In this document: one piece after another, positions 1 through 7,621 of the stretch
How positions within the stretch are numbered: the first letter of the stretch is position 1
Layout: each line of letters begins with the position of its first letter
NCBI RefSeq assembly: GCF_900143695.1
Contig: NZ_FRFE01000013.1
Span: forward strand, 1-64,000
Direction: 5' to 3'
Origin: Desulfopila aestuarii DSM 18488
GTDB lineage: Bacteria; Desulfobacterota; Desulfobulbia; Desulfobulbales; Desulfocapsaceae
Length of the DNA stretch: 64,000 nt
Notes under the pieces: model-generated
Told to the model about the DNA's origin: nothing
The model's input: only the letters and a program-made list of their open reading frames with translations
The model's database searches: none
Translations under genes and position numbers: made by a program

Positions 1-249
1 GACAGTATTGAAACCTGAACTCTGCTTTTCCTGGACCTGGGATTGTACCGCAAGAGGAAAAAAACGCGGTTGCGGTTCGTGAGAAACCTTCAATGAGCTC
101 TTTCGACGCCAGTAACCAAATGTCGCCAAAGAGAGCATGTTCTCCCGGCAATATGATGATTGCGTCAGGCCGCTACTCTCCCATGAGCGGATGTGTTCCT
201 GCCAATATTCCTGCTTGGCCGACCGATTCTTGCTATGCTCTGTTTTCAT
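1..249 (-). CDS. IS66-type accessory protein TnpA, partial (3' end outside window)
   Basis: The reverse strand from 249 down to 1 is open for 83 codons and runs off the window edge. It starts with ATG at 249 behind a strong ribosome site (GGGAGGG, 4 nt upstream). The translation has the usual layout of IS66 OrfA/TnpA proteins: a conserved tryptophan near YWQEHIRSW, then SGLTQSSYCRE, then F-x-YWRRK. This small basic protein is encoded ahead of tnpB and the tnpC transposase in IS66 elements. Family assignment is from motif recognition. The rest of the element would lie to the left of the window. Confidence 0.72.
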   Translation of the reverse strand, partial: MKTEHSKNRSAKQEYWQEHIRSWESSGLTQSSYCRENMLSLATFGYWRRKSSLKVSHEPQPRFFPLAVQSQVQEKQSSGFNTV

Positions 250-329
250 TGTGCCCTCCCGTGGTCTGGTTTGCCACAATGAAACAGATTGTTAACGATA
301 TGAAAAGATGGCGTTTGTTGAGCGCTTAC
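1..329 (-). mobile_element. End of an IS66-family insertion sequence (partial)
   Basis: The TnpA-like reading frame starts about 80 bp inside this end. Reading inward on the minus strand from 329 the sequence begins GTAAGCGCTCAAC, which resembles the GTAAGC-type terminal repeats I associate with IS66 elements. The outer flank GTATCACC (330-337) would be one copy of the usual 8-bp target duplication. The other end is not in the window, so the boundary is inferred. Confidence 0.5.
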
Positions 330-446
330 GTATCACCCGCCACACCTGAGGTACAAAGGCCAGGCTTGTAAGACAAGCGGCAACAATACCGATCGAGGAC
401 GAAAACGTCATAGCATTCAACTGGTTCAGGAGGAAAAAGAAAAACG

Positions 447-476
447 GGATGCAAAACTTTTCAGTCCACATCCCGC
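447..476. terminator. Terminator-like hairpin beside the tRNA-Pro remnant
   Basis: CGGGATG and CATCCCG form a 7-bp stem around a loop of about 16 nt. There is no long T-run. It lies just beyond the tRNA-Pro 3' fragment, where a terminator of the ancestral tRNA gene would be expected, so it may be the original tRNA terminator separated by the island. This is inference from position. Confidence 0.35.
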
Positions 477-491
477 TTCAATATCATTGCA

Positions 492-538
492 TGGTCGGGG
501 CGGAGGGATTCGAACTATCAACCTCCTGCTCCCAAGGC
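492..538 (-). repeat. tRNA-Pro 3'-half fragment, putative attachment-site duplicate
   Basis: On the minus strand this segment reproduces tRNA-Pro from the anticodon loop (CTTGGGA) through the T arm and the CCA end. Positions 491-538 match the intact gene at 7665-7712 at 46 of 48 bases. The differences are at 517 and 520, within the T-stem 5' strand and just before it. The match stops in the anticodon stem. A duplication from anticodon loop to 3' end is the usual footprint of tyrosine-recombinase integration into a tRNA gene. Confidence 0.78.
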
Positions 539-667
539 GTCAGACCTAAAAAGCGATATACACCGTAGTGATCTGTTTTTCAAGTAGATTAACGAGTTAA
601 CAAAAACAGCGTTTTCGTTTCACCCCTACTTATTTCGTTTTACATGGATCTAATTTGATTCAAACGT

Positions 668-1678
668 CTAATTATCGTTTAATAATTCTTTTTTCTTGCA
701 TTGCTTAAGGGAGGTTTCAATTTTTTTAATGCACTGATTTTCCTCTTGAAAATACAAGTAATGTAAGTGAAAGAAGTCTTGCTTATAATTAATCACTTTT
801 TCCGCGAAAGAGATATCATTTACCTCTGATGACGGCATCGTACATACAATGTAAAGTTCAAGAGAGTCTGGAAGTTTCCCTTTAAACCCAAAAATTTTCC
901 ACCACAAATCTCCACTTTCACTTCTAAGTAGATTCAAAACAAATACACCATAGGATAGTCCTTGCAAAACTGCATTTCTAGGTGGCTCTGCTGCAACATT
1001 TTCATCTTTTACCTCCATGACACATAGTTTTGTACCTCTTCCAATACCAATCCGTGAAATTATGTCAATACCGCCACCAGATCCTGCTTTTTTTTCGTAA
1101 CAAATATTGGATATATTACTTGAAGTTAAAGGCGTTTTCATCTGAAACCGAGCAATTCCTGAAAACTTAACAGGTTGAATGTTACAAATCATTTTGTCTT
1201 TGCTATCGGATTTAGAAAATTCAGTTAAAAGTAGACTTTCTACTCGATGTTCATCATTTTTTTTCGAGACATCTAATCTTATAGGTTTATTAGAAAAATG
1301 TTTCCTGAAATCTGACGCCTCTTTAGAACTCCATGAGTGATTGCTCAGATGGATATTACATCCAAAATCCCTCATATTTCGCTCAGTGAACGAATTAGTT
1401 GCGATAGTAACACCTTGTCCATCAACTTTTAGCTTAGCGACATCCTGCCCAACATATCGTAAACTAAAAAGCAAATTTCCTTTTGCTTCACCAATCGTCA
1501 TGTACAAATACAAAGGAGCCCATTCATTAAAATTAGTTTTTTTATATTTCAGATCGTCTTCGTTTAATAATATTTGTTTTGCATATCCGCCATACCTTTG
1601 CACCCATTCAGAATTGTATTTAAGTATTTCATCAACTTTCTTAATCAGACTACAACACTGACTTGTAAAATCGTCCAC
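668..1678 (-). CDS. PD-(D/E)XK-like nuclease, last gene of island operon
   Basis: This is a 336-residue protein starting at GTG behind GAGGT. I do not recognise the family by name. Residues 147-240 show the order expected of a PD-(D/E)XK nuclease core: a glutamate in RVESLL (147), an aspartate in GGGIDII (205), the E-x-K dyad in VMEVKDE (222-224) and a downstream glutamine in LQGLSYG (239). No membrane segment or signal peptide is visible. It lies 42 bp after the MBL-fold gene and ends the operon. Nuclease activity, on DNA or RNA, is inferred from the motif pattern alone. Confidence 0.55.
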   Translation of the reverse strand: MDDFTSQCCSLIKKVDEILKYNSEWVQRYGGYAKQILLNEDDLKYKKTNFNEWAPLYLYMTIGEAKGNLLFSLRYVGQDVAKLKVDGQGVTIATNSFTERNMRDFGCNIHLSNHSWSSKEASDFRKHFSNKPIRLDVSKKNDEHRVESLLLTEFSKSDSKDKMICNIQPVKFSGIARFQMKTPLTSSNISNICYEKKAGSGGGIDIISRIGIGRGTKLCVMEVKDENVAAEPPRNAVLQGLSYGVFVLNLLRSESGDLWWKIFGFKGKLPDSLELYIVCTMPSSEVNDISFAEKVINYKQDFFHLHYLYFQEENQCIKKIETSLKQCKKKELLNDN

Positions 1679-1720
1679 AATAGACCTCTAAATTCTAATA
1701 ATCTTTATAGTATCTTAGTT

Positions 1721-2968
1721 TCAAACGTCGTGACACTCGTTATCTGACAATTTTACTACATTGCTAAAATGATCTTCATAATTATCACCATATTCAGTGT
1801 GTATCGGTATGAGATTTTGGGGTTTCACTGCATCAGCAAACTGTTTCAAATCATCCAACACAGCGTGCCCACTCGTATGTGCATACACAAAACTAACTTC
1901 AGCATCGCCACGATACCTTGAAACAGCTTCTGCACCAAAATACTCCTCATCTAAGCAGTCCAGATACCCTAGCCACTGTGAGTAAATCACATTTACTGGT
2001 TTATCAAAGTTTCTATACAGATTTATCACCTTATGTTTAGACATCTTAGAAATCACTACGTAATCAGATGGGTTGGACTGTAACTCTTCTTTTGTAACAC
2101 GAGAAGCATATGCCCTCTTTCTAAAATCACCAAAGTACTCAAGGTTGTCTTTCACGATCTGATCTGGGCGATAATCAGCATACAAACAAACATAATCCCA
2201 ATCTACGTTAGGGACACTTTGCGAAACTGACTTTACTTGCTCCAGTATCCATGCAGTATAAAAATCGACAACTAGCTTTTTCCCAGTCCTGAGACAAGCC
2301 CTATAGGCCGACACAATTCTATCTATGTTCTGCGATGAACAGACTAAGAAACTGATATTTGATTGATCGCGAATAGTCTCTACAATTTTCTCTTCAACTG
2401 CTGCTTCACTAGGAAAGTCACTATTACTCCTTTTGAGCATGGTACCCTCCATCAGCAGTACATCAACATCCTTCGGGGGATTTGCGATTAAACGGTCAAA
2501 TAAAATTGACTTCCTGCCATGCGCCCTAAAGTCACCACTATAAAATACCCTCTTTCCTTCTGCTTCAACAAGGAATGAATAGGCATCAACAGCAGAGTGG
2601 TCTACCAAGTAAGGTGTGATAGAGAAATCACCGACCTTGATTGTCTTTCTGTCAGAAATATATTGAAAGTGATTCGAATTAAGTTCCTTTCCTAAAAACA
2701 TCTTAGTCGCCTCAATCAAATTCTTACCAAGCTCACCAATATAGACTGGCACTTCATCGGTTAATTCGTTGACGAGTCCATAGTGGTCCTGATGAGGATG
2801 GCTAATAAATACTGCATCTGGTTTTAATTGTGTGATGTCAATAGGTTTACTATCCAGGGACAGGGGGAGTCCTATATCTAAAAGAATATTTGTATTTGCA
2901 GTCAACAACTGAATGACTGTTCCGCCAATTTCACTGGCCCCACGATGGATAATGATTTTCATTTTCAC
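1721..2968 (-). CDS. MBL-fold/beta-CASP-like metallo-hydrolase (RNase J-like)
   Basis: The 415-residue product carries the metallo-beta-lactamase signature HPHQDH (57-62). Later metal-ligand candidates are H124 in VDHSAVDAY, D146 in YSGDFR, H364 and H368 in AHTSGH, and H390 in IPIHTEY. This order, with an intervening insert of about 200 residues, resembles RNase J/CPSF-type beta-CASP nucleases, so RNA is the likeliest substrate. The family also includes DNA-acting members. The start is GTG at 2968 or, equally plausible, ATG at 2962. The gene sits between the radical SAM and PD-(D/E)XK-like genes of the island operon. A 96-bp gap before it is the largest in the operon. Confidence 0.72.
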   Translation of the reverse strand: MKMKIIIHRGASEIGGTVIQLLTANTNILLDIGLPLSLDSKPIDITQLKPDAVFISHPHQDHYGLVNELTDEVPVYIGELGKNLIEATKMFLGKELNSNHFQYISDRKTIKVGDFSITPYLVDHSAVDAYSFLVEAEGKRVFYSGDFRAHGRKSILFDRLIANPPKDVDVLLMEGTMLKRSNSDFPSEAAVEEKIVETIRDQSNISFLVCSSQNIDRIVSAYRACLRTGKKLVVDFYTAWILEQVKSVSQSVPNVDWDYVCLYADYRPDQIVKDNLEYFGDFRKRAYASRVTKEELQSNPSDYVVISKMSKHKVINLYRNFDKPVNVIYSQWLGYLDCLDEEYFGAEAVSRYRGDAEVSFVYAHTSGHAVLDDLKQFADAVKPQNLIPIHTEYGDNYEDHFSNVVKLSDNECHDV

Positions 2969-3064
2969 TCATGAAATGTGTGTAAGAATTAAGTTGTGAA
3001 GTTGTAGGCGGTTGTTTGTCATTGTATGAAAAAATGAGATTTTGGACAAAACACAAAGAGCCTT

Positions 3065-4021
3065 CTACTTCTTCTTTAGCTCGATATCTTTTGCAATTTT
3101 TACCGCTAGAGCACATGGGTGTTTAGGTAAATGATTATCTTTGCGCGAGTAAATTTGCTCAACAAGATTACTTCTTGCGTCACAGTTGCTACTAAAAAAT
3201 TCAACTACGACATTATTGTAAAATTTATCAGCAATTTCATTAAGGGATTCATGGTTGATATTTCCCAACCAACTTGAACCGGAAGCGTACATACAGGTGC
3301 GGGCTCCACCACTTGGGTTAACATGTAAGAACTGTGGCCGATAGAAACCTTTTCCCCCGCAATGCATTTGAGATTCTATATTTATGTTATCTGAGCCGGA
3401 AGCTTCTCCCAAATCAACCATTTCCATATTCACAGGGATCATATAGTCGAAGCGAATCTTCTTCTCTTGCTCCAACCTCTGCCAAAAGTGAGTACTTTCT
3501 GTCTGTAATGATCGAGTGTGTATCAGCTGATAATATAATCCTTGCTCTTCACACTCTTGCATTACGCTTAAAACTGAATTTAACAGCACAACATTTCTTT
3601 CATATCGTTGATCAAGGCTTAAGGCTAGAAGTGCAATATCCTGTCTCTTCAACCACTTGACAACTTGCCTGCCAGATGAAAAATACTCAGACCCGATGTT
3701 AATATCCTGACGCCCACCCCACCATCCATTGGTGTTCACCCTTACGTCAAGACCCAAACACTTCGCAGCCTTTAACCTTTCAGGGAGGTTACTTCCTCCA
3801 AGGAAAGGTTCACCACCTGTAAAATTCACTCCGGAATCTGTAAAGCCAAGCTCTTGCCCCTCCTTCATGCATCTAATTACACTTTCGGTATTCACCCATG
3901 AGTTAGCCCCCTGTTTCCTAAATTCATGCTGAAGGCAATGAGGACAGGACATGTTGCACTCGTAGGTAAGTTCAACATTTATAGCTTTAACAAAATGGAG
4001 AGAAGGTTTCTTTTTTACCAT
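3065..4021 (-). CDS. Radical SAM enzyme with extra C-terminal cysteines
   Basis: This is a 318-residue radical S-adenosylmethionine protein. CNMSCPHC (C22, C26, C29) binds the catalytic 4Fe-4S cluster, and GGEP (69-72) is the SAM-contacting motif. Four further cysteines in the C-terminal third (C221, C243, C280, C303) could ligate an auxiliary cluster, as in SPASM or twitch enzymes. Such enzymes often modify peptides or proteins, but no precursor peptide is evident here. The gene is 7 bp downstream of the PcfJ-like gene, so the two are probably translationally coupled. The substrate is unknown; the neighbouring PcfJ-like or WapI-like proteins are possible partners. Confidence 0.82.
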   Translation of the reverse strand: MVKKKPSLHFVKAINVELTYECNMSCPHCLQHEFRKQGANSWVNTESVIRCMKEGQELGFTDSGVNFTGGEPFLGGSNLPERLKAAKCLGLDVRVNTNGWWGGRQDINIGSEYFSSGRQVVKWLKRQDIALLALSLDQRYERNVVLLNSVLSVMQECEEQGLYYQLIHTRSLQTESTHFWQRLEQEKKIRFDYMIPVNMEMVDLGEASGSDNINIESQMHCGGKGFYRPQFLHVNPSGGARTCMYASGSSWLGNINHESLNEIADKFYNNVVVEFFSSNCDARSNLVEQIYSRKDNHLPKHPCALAVKIAKDIELKKK

Positions 4022-4028
4022 TAGACAC

Positions 4029-4496
4029 TCATAAGACGGTGTATTCGCAATTCAGCAACCGAACGACTTCATGGGCAACTGAGAATATTTCAGTGTATTC
4101 CATCTCGTGAACAACAAGGTGGTCTGCACCGAGAGGCTCAATAGTTGTTTCGATAACATAGGTGTTATTTTTTCCGAGGCAATCGTCGAAATACCAACGA
4201 TTATCATGCTTCCTAACACCTAATGTTGCGACCTTTTCTCCTGGTAAATTTTGAATCGAGAAGAGTAAGTAGTCGCCGCTCTTGCAGAGGTGAATATATT
4301 GTCGGACACAATTCTGCATTAAATACCCTTCAGATTTGATCATTCTTGCTGACGTTAATGGATTTACAACATACTCACCGATAATTCTTTTGGACAATTT
4401 ACATGCCCACCTCGGGGATCGTTTACTAGTGTTTGCTCCTGACAACTCACCAGTAAGCAGGGTATTCAATTCATCAACTATTAATTGTGACAGCAT
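4029..4496 (-). CDS. PcfJ-like domain protein
   Basis: This 155-residue protein has an excellent ribosome site (AAGGAGGG, 6 nt before ATG). The central motif GYLMQNCVRQY (around residues 57-67), followed by LLFSIQN, ATLGVRK and WYFDDCLGKNN, resembles the conserved core of PcfJ-like proteins. That family is known from conjugative plasmids and accessory islands, and its biochemical role is unclear to me. It has no signal peptide or membrane segment. It is tightly packed between the WapI-like gene (20 bp) and the radical SAM gene (7 bp). Confidence 0.55.
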   Translation of the reverse strand: MLSQLIVDELNTLLTGELSGANTSKRSPRWACKLSKRIIGEYVVNPLTSARMIKSEGYLMQNCVRQYIHLCKSGDYLLFSIQNLPGEKVATLGVRKHDNRWYFDDCLGKNNTYVIETTIEPLGADHLVVHEMEYTEIFSVAHEVVRLLNCEYTVL

Positions 4497-4516
4497 TGTC
4501 TCCCCTCCTTATGAAC

Positions 4517-4984
4517 TTAACAATTTGAATCCCCTCTCATGGGAAAATAGCCTATTTCTTTCTTAAGCTGTCTTGCAATCCCCCTCAAGCAGTCTTCTGT
4601 ATGGTCAAAAATCATAATAAAATCTTCACCAGATTCCCCAATCGCGAAATCTGGTTTAAAACTATCATCAAGATGAATCGCATATTGGATACAATCAGGC
4701 GACCTACCAAGGAGTTCAAAGTGAAAAAGCTGCTCTAAAAAACCTAAGTGCGTACGCCTAGGAATTCTGTCGTTGGAAATAGATTGGAACCAATTGAAAA
4801 TATCTTGAGCCTCACAGGTTAGCAAAGCAGGATCAGTAGCACAAAACTCTTTATCCTGAAAATTGACTTTAATATTAATCATTAACCAATTAGCATCAAA
4901 ACCTGATGTAATATCAGGATACTCATAACGTTCAATGCCGAAAGAGAATTTTAACTGTTTTGAAGGATCTGCAAACTCGATCAT
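4517..4984 (-). CDS. WapI-family immunity-like protein
   Basis: The start is placed at 4984 (MIEFADPSK) because ATAGGAGACCTG precedes that ATG; the frame is open upstream to 5032. The 155-residue protein has the pattern of small WapI-type immunity proteins: an acidic N-terminus, then DANWLMINIKVNF, the ATDPALLTCEAQDIFNWF segment, and a C-terminal FELLGRSPD. Such proteins usually neutralise a polymorphic toxin. No cognate WapI/RHS toxin is present in the window, so it may act as a regulatory or antidote subunit for one of the operon's nucleases. Family recognition is by eye and moderate. Confidence 0.55.
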   Translation of the reverse strand: MIEFADPSKQLKFSFGIERYEYPDITSGFDANWLMINIKVNFQDKEFCATDPALLTCEAQDIFNWFQSISNDRIPRRTHLGFLEQLFHFELLGRSPDCIQYAIHLDDSFKPDFAIGESGEDFIMIFDHTEDCLRGIARQLKKEIGYFPMRGDSNC

Positions 4985-5087
4985 CAGGTCTCCTATAATT
5001 TTGAGATCGTTAAATTTGATTCGGCTTAACAATATTCGGATTGAAAATGTGACTCAACACGCTGATAGGTTAATTATACAAAATTCG

Positions 5088-5759
5088 TTAATGATAAATG
5101 ACAGATTTGCAAATTGAGAAATCACGCTTTTCCATCAGGTTTTTTATAACTTTCGCTATTTTCAGCCCACCTGTCTCAGAGGGCTCAATAGGTGATATCG
5201 AGGAATAATCGGAAGGACTATTACAAGTATGTCGGAAGTCTAAAACAGGAAACCCCAGTTTGAAAGCCTCATAAAATATGACATCATTAAAAACAGACAG
5301 TGCCGTTAACAATGGGACCTCTACTCCAGGGCATGTGTTGTAGATAGTACACAAAGCAACTTTCTTATCAAGTGAGACAACCTCCGCGAGCATCTCTTGA
5401 TATGATTTTTGGAATTCATATTTTATCTCTGATAGATACTGCATTCCTTCATAGACAGATGATACTGTTTCTTCAAATATACTAATGTACCCCAAAGCGT
5501 TATTCCCACCAATACTGACAATAACATGATTGATCTTTTCATCGACTTTCTGACATTGAGTTGAAACATCTTTTAAGACGGCACCATCGACAGCTAGCAA
5601 TTCTGCGTTCCAACTTGCTCTATCTAATAAGTTGATCTGATCAATTACTGCCTCGCCTGGCAACACATACTGCTCGTTGTCAAAAATAGAGTCACCAAGT
5701 AACGCCACTCTATTTACTGTTTTGATCTCAGCTTTCTTCTCAAACGCCATGTTCTGCAT
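5088..5759 (-). CDS. SGNH/GDSL-like hydrolase, first gene of island operon
   Basis: The open frame extends to 5816, but that ATG lies inside the putative sigma-54 promoter. Translation more likely begins at 5759 or 5750, just after AGGAGG at 5763-5768. The product (about 223 residues) has GDSIFDN near its N-terminus (block I with the nucleophile serine) and SIGGNNA (block III). Near the C-terminus is PIEPSETGGLKIA in place of the usual D-x-x-H block, a form seen in some SGNH relatives. A canonical catalytic histidine is therefore not obvious. It has no signal peptide, so it is cytoplasmic. The substrate is unknown. Confidence 0.62.
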   Translation of the reverse strand: MQNMAFEKKAEIKTVNRVALLGDSIFDNEQYVLPGEAVIDQINLLDRASWNAELLAVDGAVLKDVSTQCQKVDEKINHVIVSIGGNNALGYISIFEETVSSVYEGMQYLSEIKYEFQKSYQEMLAEVVSLDKKVALCTIYNTCPGVEVPLLTALSVFNDVIFYEAFKLGFPVLDFRHTCNSPSDYSSISPIEPSETGGLKIAKVIKNLMEKRDFSICKSVIYH

Positions 5760-5804
5760 CGACCTCCTGTTCTCTTGGATTAGGTAACGGGTTCCCATAT
5801 CATT

Positions 5805-5820
5805 TGCAGACACCATGCCA
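5805..5820 (-). promoter_or_regulatory. Sigma-54 (-24/-12) promoter of the island operon
   Basis: The minus strand reads TGGCATGGTGTCTGCA. The -24 GG and the -12 GC are exactly 12 bp apart, and most flanking consensus positions (TGGCA-G and TGCA) agree. Transcription would start near 5794, ahead of the ribosome site at 5763-5768. A divergent sigma-54 activator gene next door makes this call much stronger than sequence alone. Confidence 0.75.
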
Positions 5821-5910
5821 AACGATCGACTCTTCCAGTATATTGTTACATTACAGGTATATAGTCAGAATTAGGACGAAACAGACAAAGAGCTACATGT
5901 GTCATTATTT

Positions 5911-5926
5911 TGGATAAATTTATCCA
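5911..5926. promoter_or_regulatory. Perfect palindrome, candidate enhancer site 1
   Basis: TGGATAAATTTATCCA is a 16-bp perfect palindrome about 115 bp upstream of the likely sigma-54 start site. That is the usual distance for an upstream activating sequence bound by an enhancer-binding protein dimer. It also lies next to a possible TTGACT -35 box of the activator gene, so it could serve autoregulation. Confidence 0.5.
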
Positions 5927-5939
5927 TTATTGACTAACT

Positions 5940-5956
5940 GTATCAATTTGTGATAC
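5940..5956. promoter_or_regulatory. Inverted repeat GTATCA-N5-TGATAC, candidate enhancer site 2
   Basis: A second inverted repeat lies about 30 bp (three helical turns) from the first, in the same divergent intergenic region. Pairs of such sites are common for sigma-54 activators. The two repeats have different sequences, so only one may be the real activator site. Confidence 0.4.
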
Positions 5957-6006
5957 GGTACATCCAAACTGCAGAGCAATCCAATCACCCTCGTTAAATC
6001 CTAGCA

Positions 6007-7521
6007 ATGGCATCATTCATAATATTCCCAACGATCTCTTACACTTACTTCGCAACCCACATCTGCAATACGAGAAGTCTCACAATTGACAATATCTCCG
6101 TTTCAGCAAGGCATAACATAGTCGAGAAAATTGGAGCTTTTATTGAAAACTATGTCCCTCAAACCTTATTGATTTTTGCACCGTTCCTTTTTAACGAAAC
6201 ACTACAAGCCATGCTAGAGCAGGCTAGCAACGATAGAGTGAGGCTAGAATGGTATGGAGAATTTGATAAGGAAATTTGTAAAATATTAAATGGATACTCT
6301 ATTCTCAAGACACATCCATCCAGCACCTTACCAACACCACCTCCACATATTGAAGATTATCTTAGATACAAAAAAACATTGGCTTTTTTAGGTGACGAGA
6401 ATGGTAATTTTGCAACGATCCACCTCAAAGGTGCAATCGAGCAGTTAGCCAAAACGCCTAAAATAATCCCTGAGAACGATGAACAAGCAGTAATTGATTT
6501 TGCTGAAACAGATTTCCCCGCCATTGAGGGCTTGTCTTTCAAGATGACCTATCTAAAGAGGGAAATCCACAGAGTTGCTCTCGCAAGTTTAGATAAAATC
6601 CTTCTCCTAGGAGAAACAGGTACAGGTAAAGAGGCCGCAGCTTTCTTCCTACATACCCTTGATCCAAAAAGGAGAAAAGGAAGATTCGGCTCAATTAACT
6701 GCGCAGTCCTCCAAGAGGAGTTGCTCATATCAGAGCTTTTTGGACACGAGAAAGGAGCCTTTACTGGCGCAACAAAACAGAAACACGGCCTTGTATCAGA
6801 ATTGAACGGAGGGACACTTTTTCTAGACGAACTACCAGATTTACCACCAAGAGTTCAAGCAATGCTGTTGAGATTTTTAGAAAGCGGAACCTATACCCCC
6901 TTAGGAAGTACCAAAACAAAGCAAGCAAATACAAAAATCATCTCAGCAGCTCAAAAAAGCCGCTTGATCGAGAAAATCAGCACCAAAGAGTTTAGGCAAG
7001 ACCTGTACTACAGGATAGCTGGGAAAACAATCACACTCCCAAGTCTCAATGAAATACCAGAAGACATACCTGCGTTAATTGTCCATCTTGCTTACAAATT
7101 TGAACAAGACATTGAAAAAAGAGATCAAGCAATATCATACTTCCTCGGGCGAATGGAGGAACTGCAAAAACATTCATGGCCAGGGAATGTGAGAGAACTT
7201 GCTAACTATATAAACAGAAGGATAAAACTCGGTCAGGATGAACTCATTGACTTAGAAGAACATCGTTTCTTCTTAGAACAAACCCCTCAAGTCAACGAAC
7301 ATTATTCATCAAAATTTGAGATCGATAACTTCTTCAATCGTATCAAAAAGCCCGCATCTCCAAACGACCCCGGCATTGATACCATTGATACAATTAAAAA
7401 GGCCTACGCAAGGACTGTTTACGAATCTTTAACCAGCCAAGGGATATCACAGAACCAAGTAAGTAAACTTCTGGATGTTTCTGTAAACACCCTCAAAAGA
7501 TTGATAGGCGACAACTACTGA
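6007..7521 (+). CDS. Sigma-54-dependent enhancer-binding transcriptional activator
   Basis: This is a 504-residue activator. Residues 1-165 form an N-terminal domain I do not recognise; it is not a standard receiver, GAF or PAS domain. The AAA+ core follows, with Walker A GETGTGKE (202-209), the sigma-54-contacting GAFTGA loop (250-255), Walker B LFLDEL (271-276) and the arginine-rich FRQDLYYRIA segment. The C-terminus ends in a Fis-type helix-turn-helix (QNQVSKLLDVSVNTLKRLIG). It is transcribed divergently from the six-gene operon whose sigma-54 promoter it probably drives. The arrangement recalls RtcR-rtcBA, but the N-terminal domain is not evidently a CARF domain. Confidence 0.9.
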   Translation: MASFIIFPTISYTYFATHICNTRSLTIDNISVSARHNIVEKIGAFIENYVPQTLLIFAPFLFNETLQAMLEQASNDRVRLEWYGEFDKEICKILNGYSILKTHPSSTLPTPPPHIEDYLRYKKTLAFLGDENGNFATIHLKGAIEQLAKTPKIIPENDEQAVIDFAETDFPAIEGLSFKMTYLKREIHRVALASLDKILLLGETGTGKEAAAFFLHTLDPKRRKGRFGSINCAVLQEELLISELFGHEKGAFTGATKQKHGLVSELNGGTLFLDELPDLPPRVQAMLLRFLESGTYTPLGSTKTKQANTKIISAAQKSRLIEKISTKEFRQDLYYRIAGKTITLPSLNEIPEDIPALIVHLAYKFEQDIEKRDQAISYFLGRMEELQKHSWPGNVRELANYINRRIKLGQDELIDLEEHRFFLEQTPQVNEHYSSKFEIDNFFNRIKKPASPNDPGIDTIDTIKKAYARTVYESLTSQGISQNQVSKLLDVSVNTLKRLIGDNY

Positions 7522-7621
7522 CAACTGGAATTCAGCAGATAAATATCGGTCAGAAACAATTTACGACTCCCTCCCATTTAGCTGCATCAATCCTGAAGAA
7601 GGAAGGGGAGCGGGAAACGAA

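Noticed and set aside
93-371. Plus-strand 92-codon open frame at the left edge
   Set aside because: It is antisense to the IS66 TnpA-like frame and crosses the inferred IS end; it has no recognisable motif.
2931-3116. Short minus-strand frame (61 codons) between the radical SAM and MBL genes, considered as a modified-peptide precursor
   Set aside because: It overlaps both neighbours, has no ribosome site of its own in a free region, and shows no repeated or core-peptide-like pattern.
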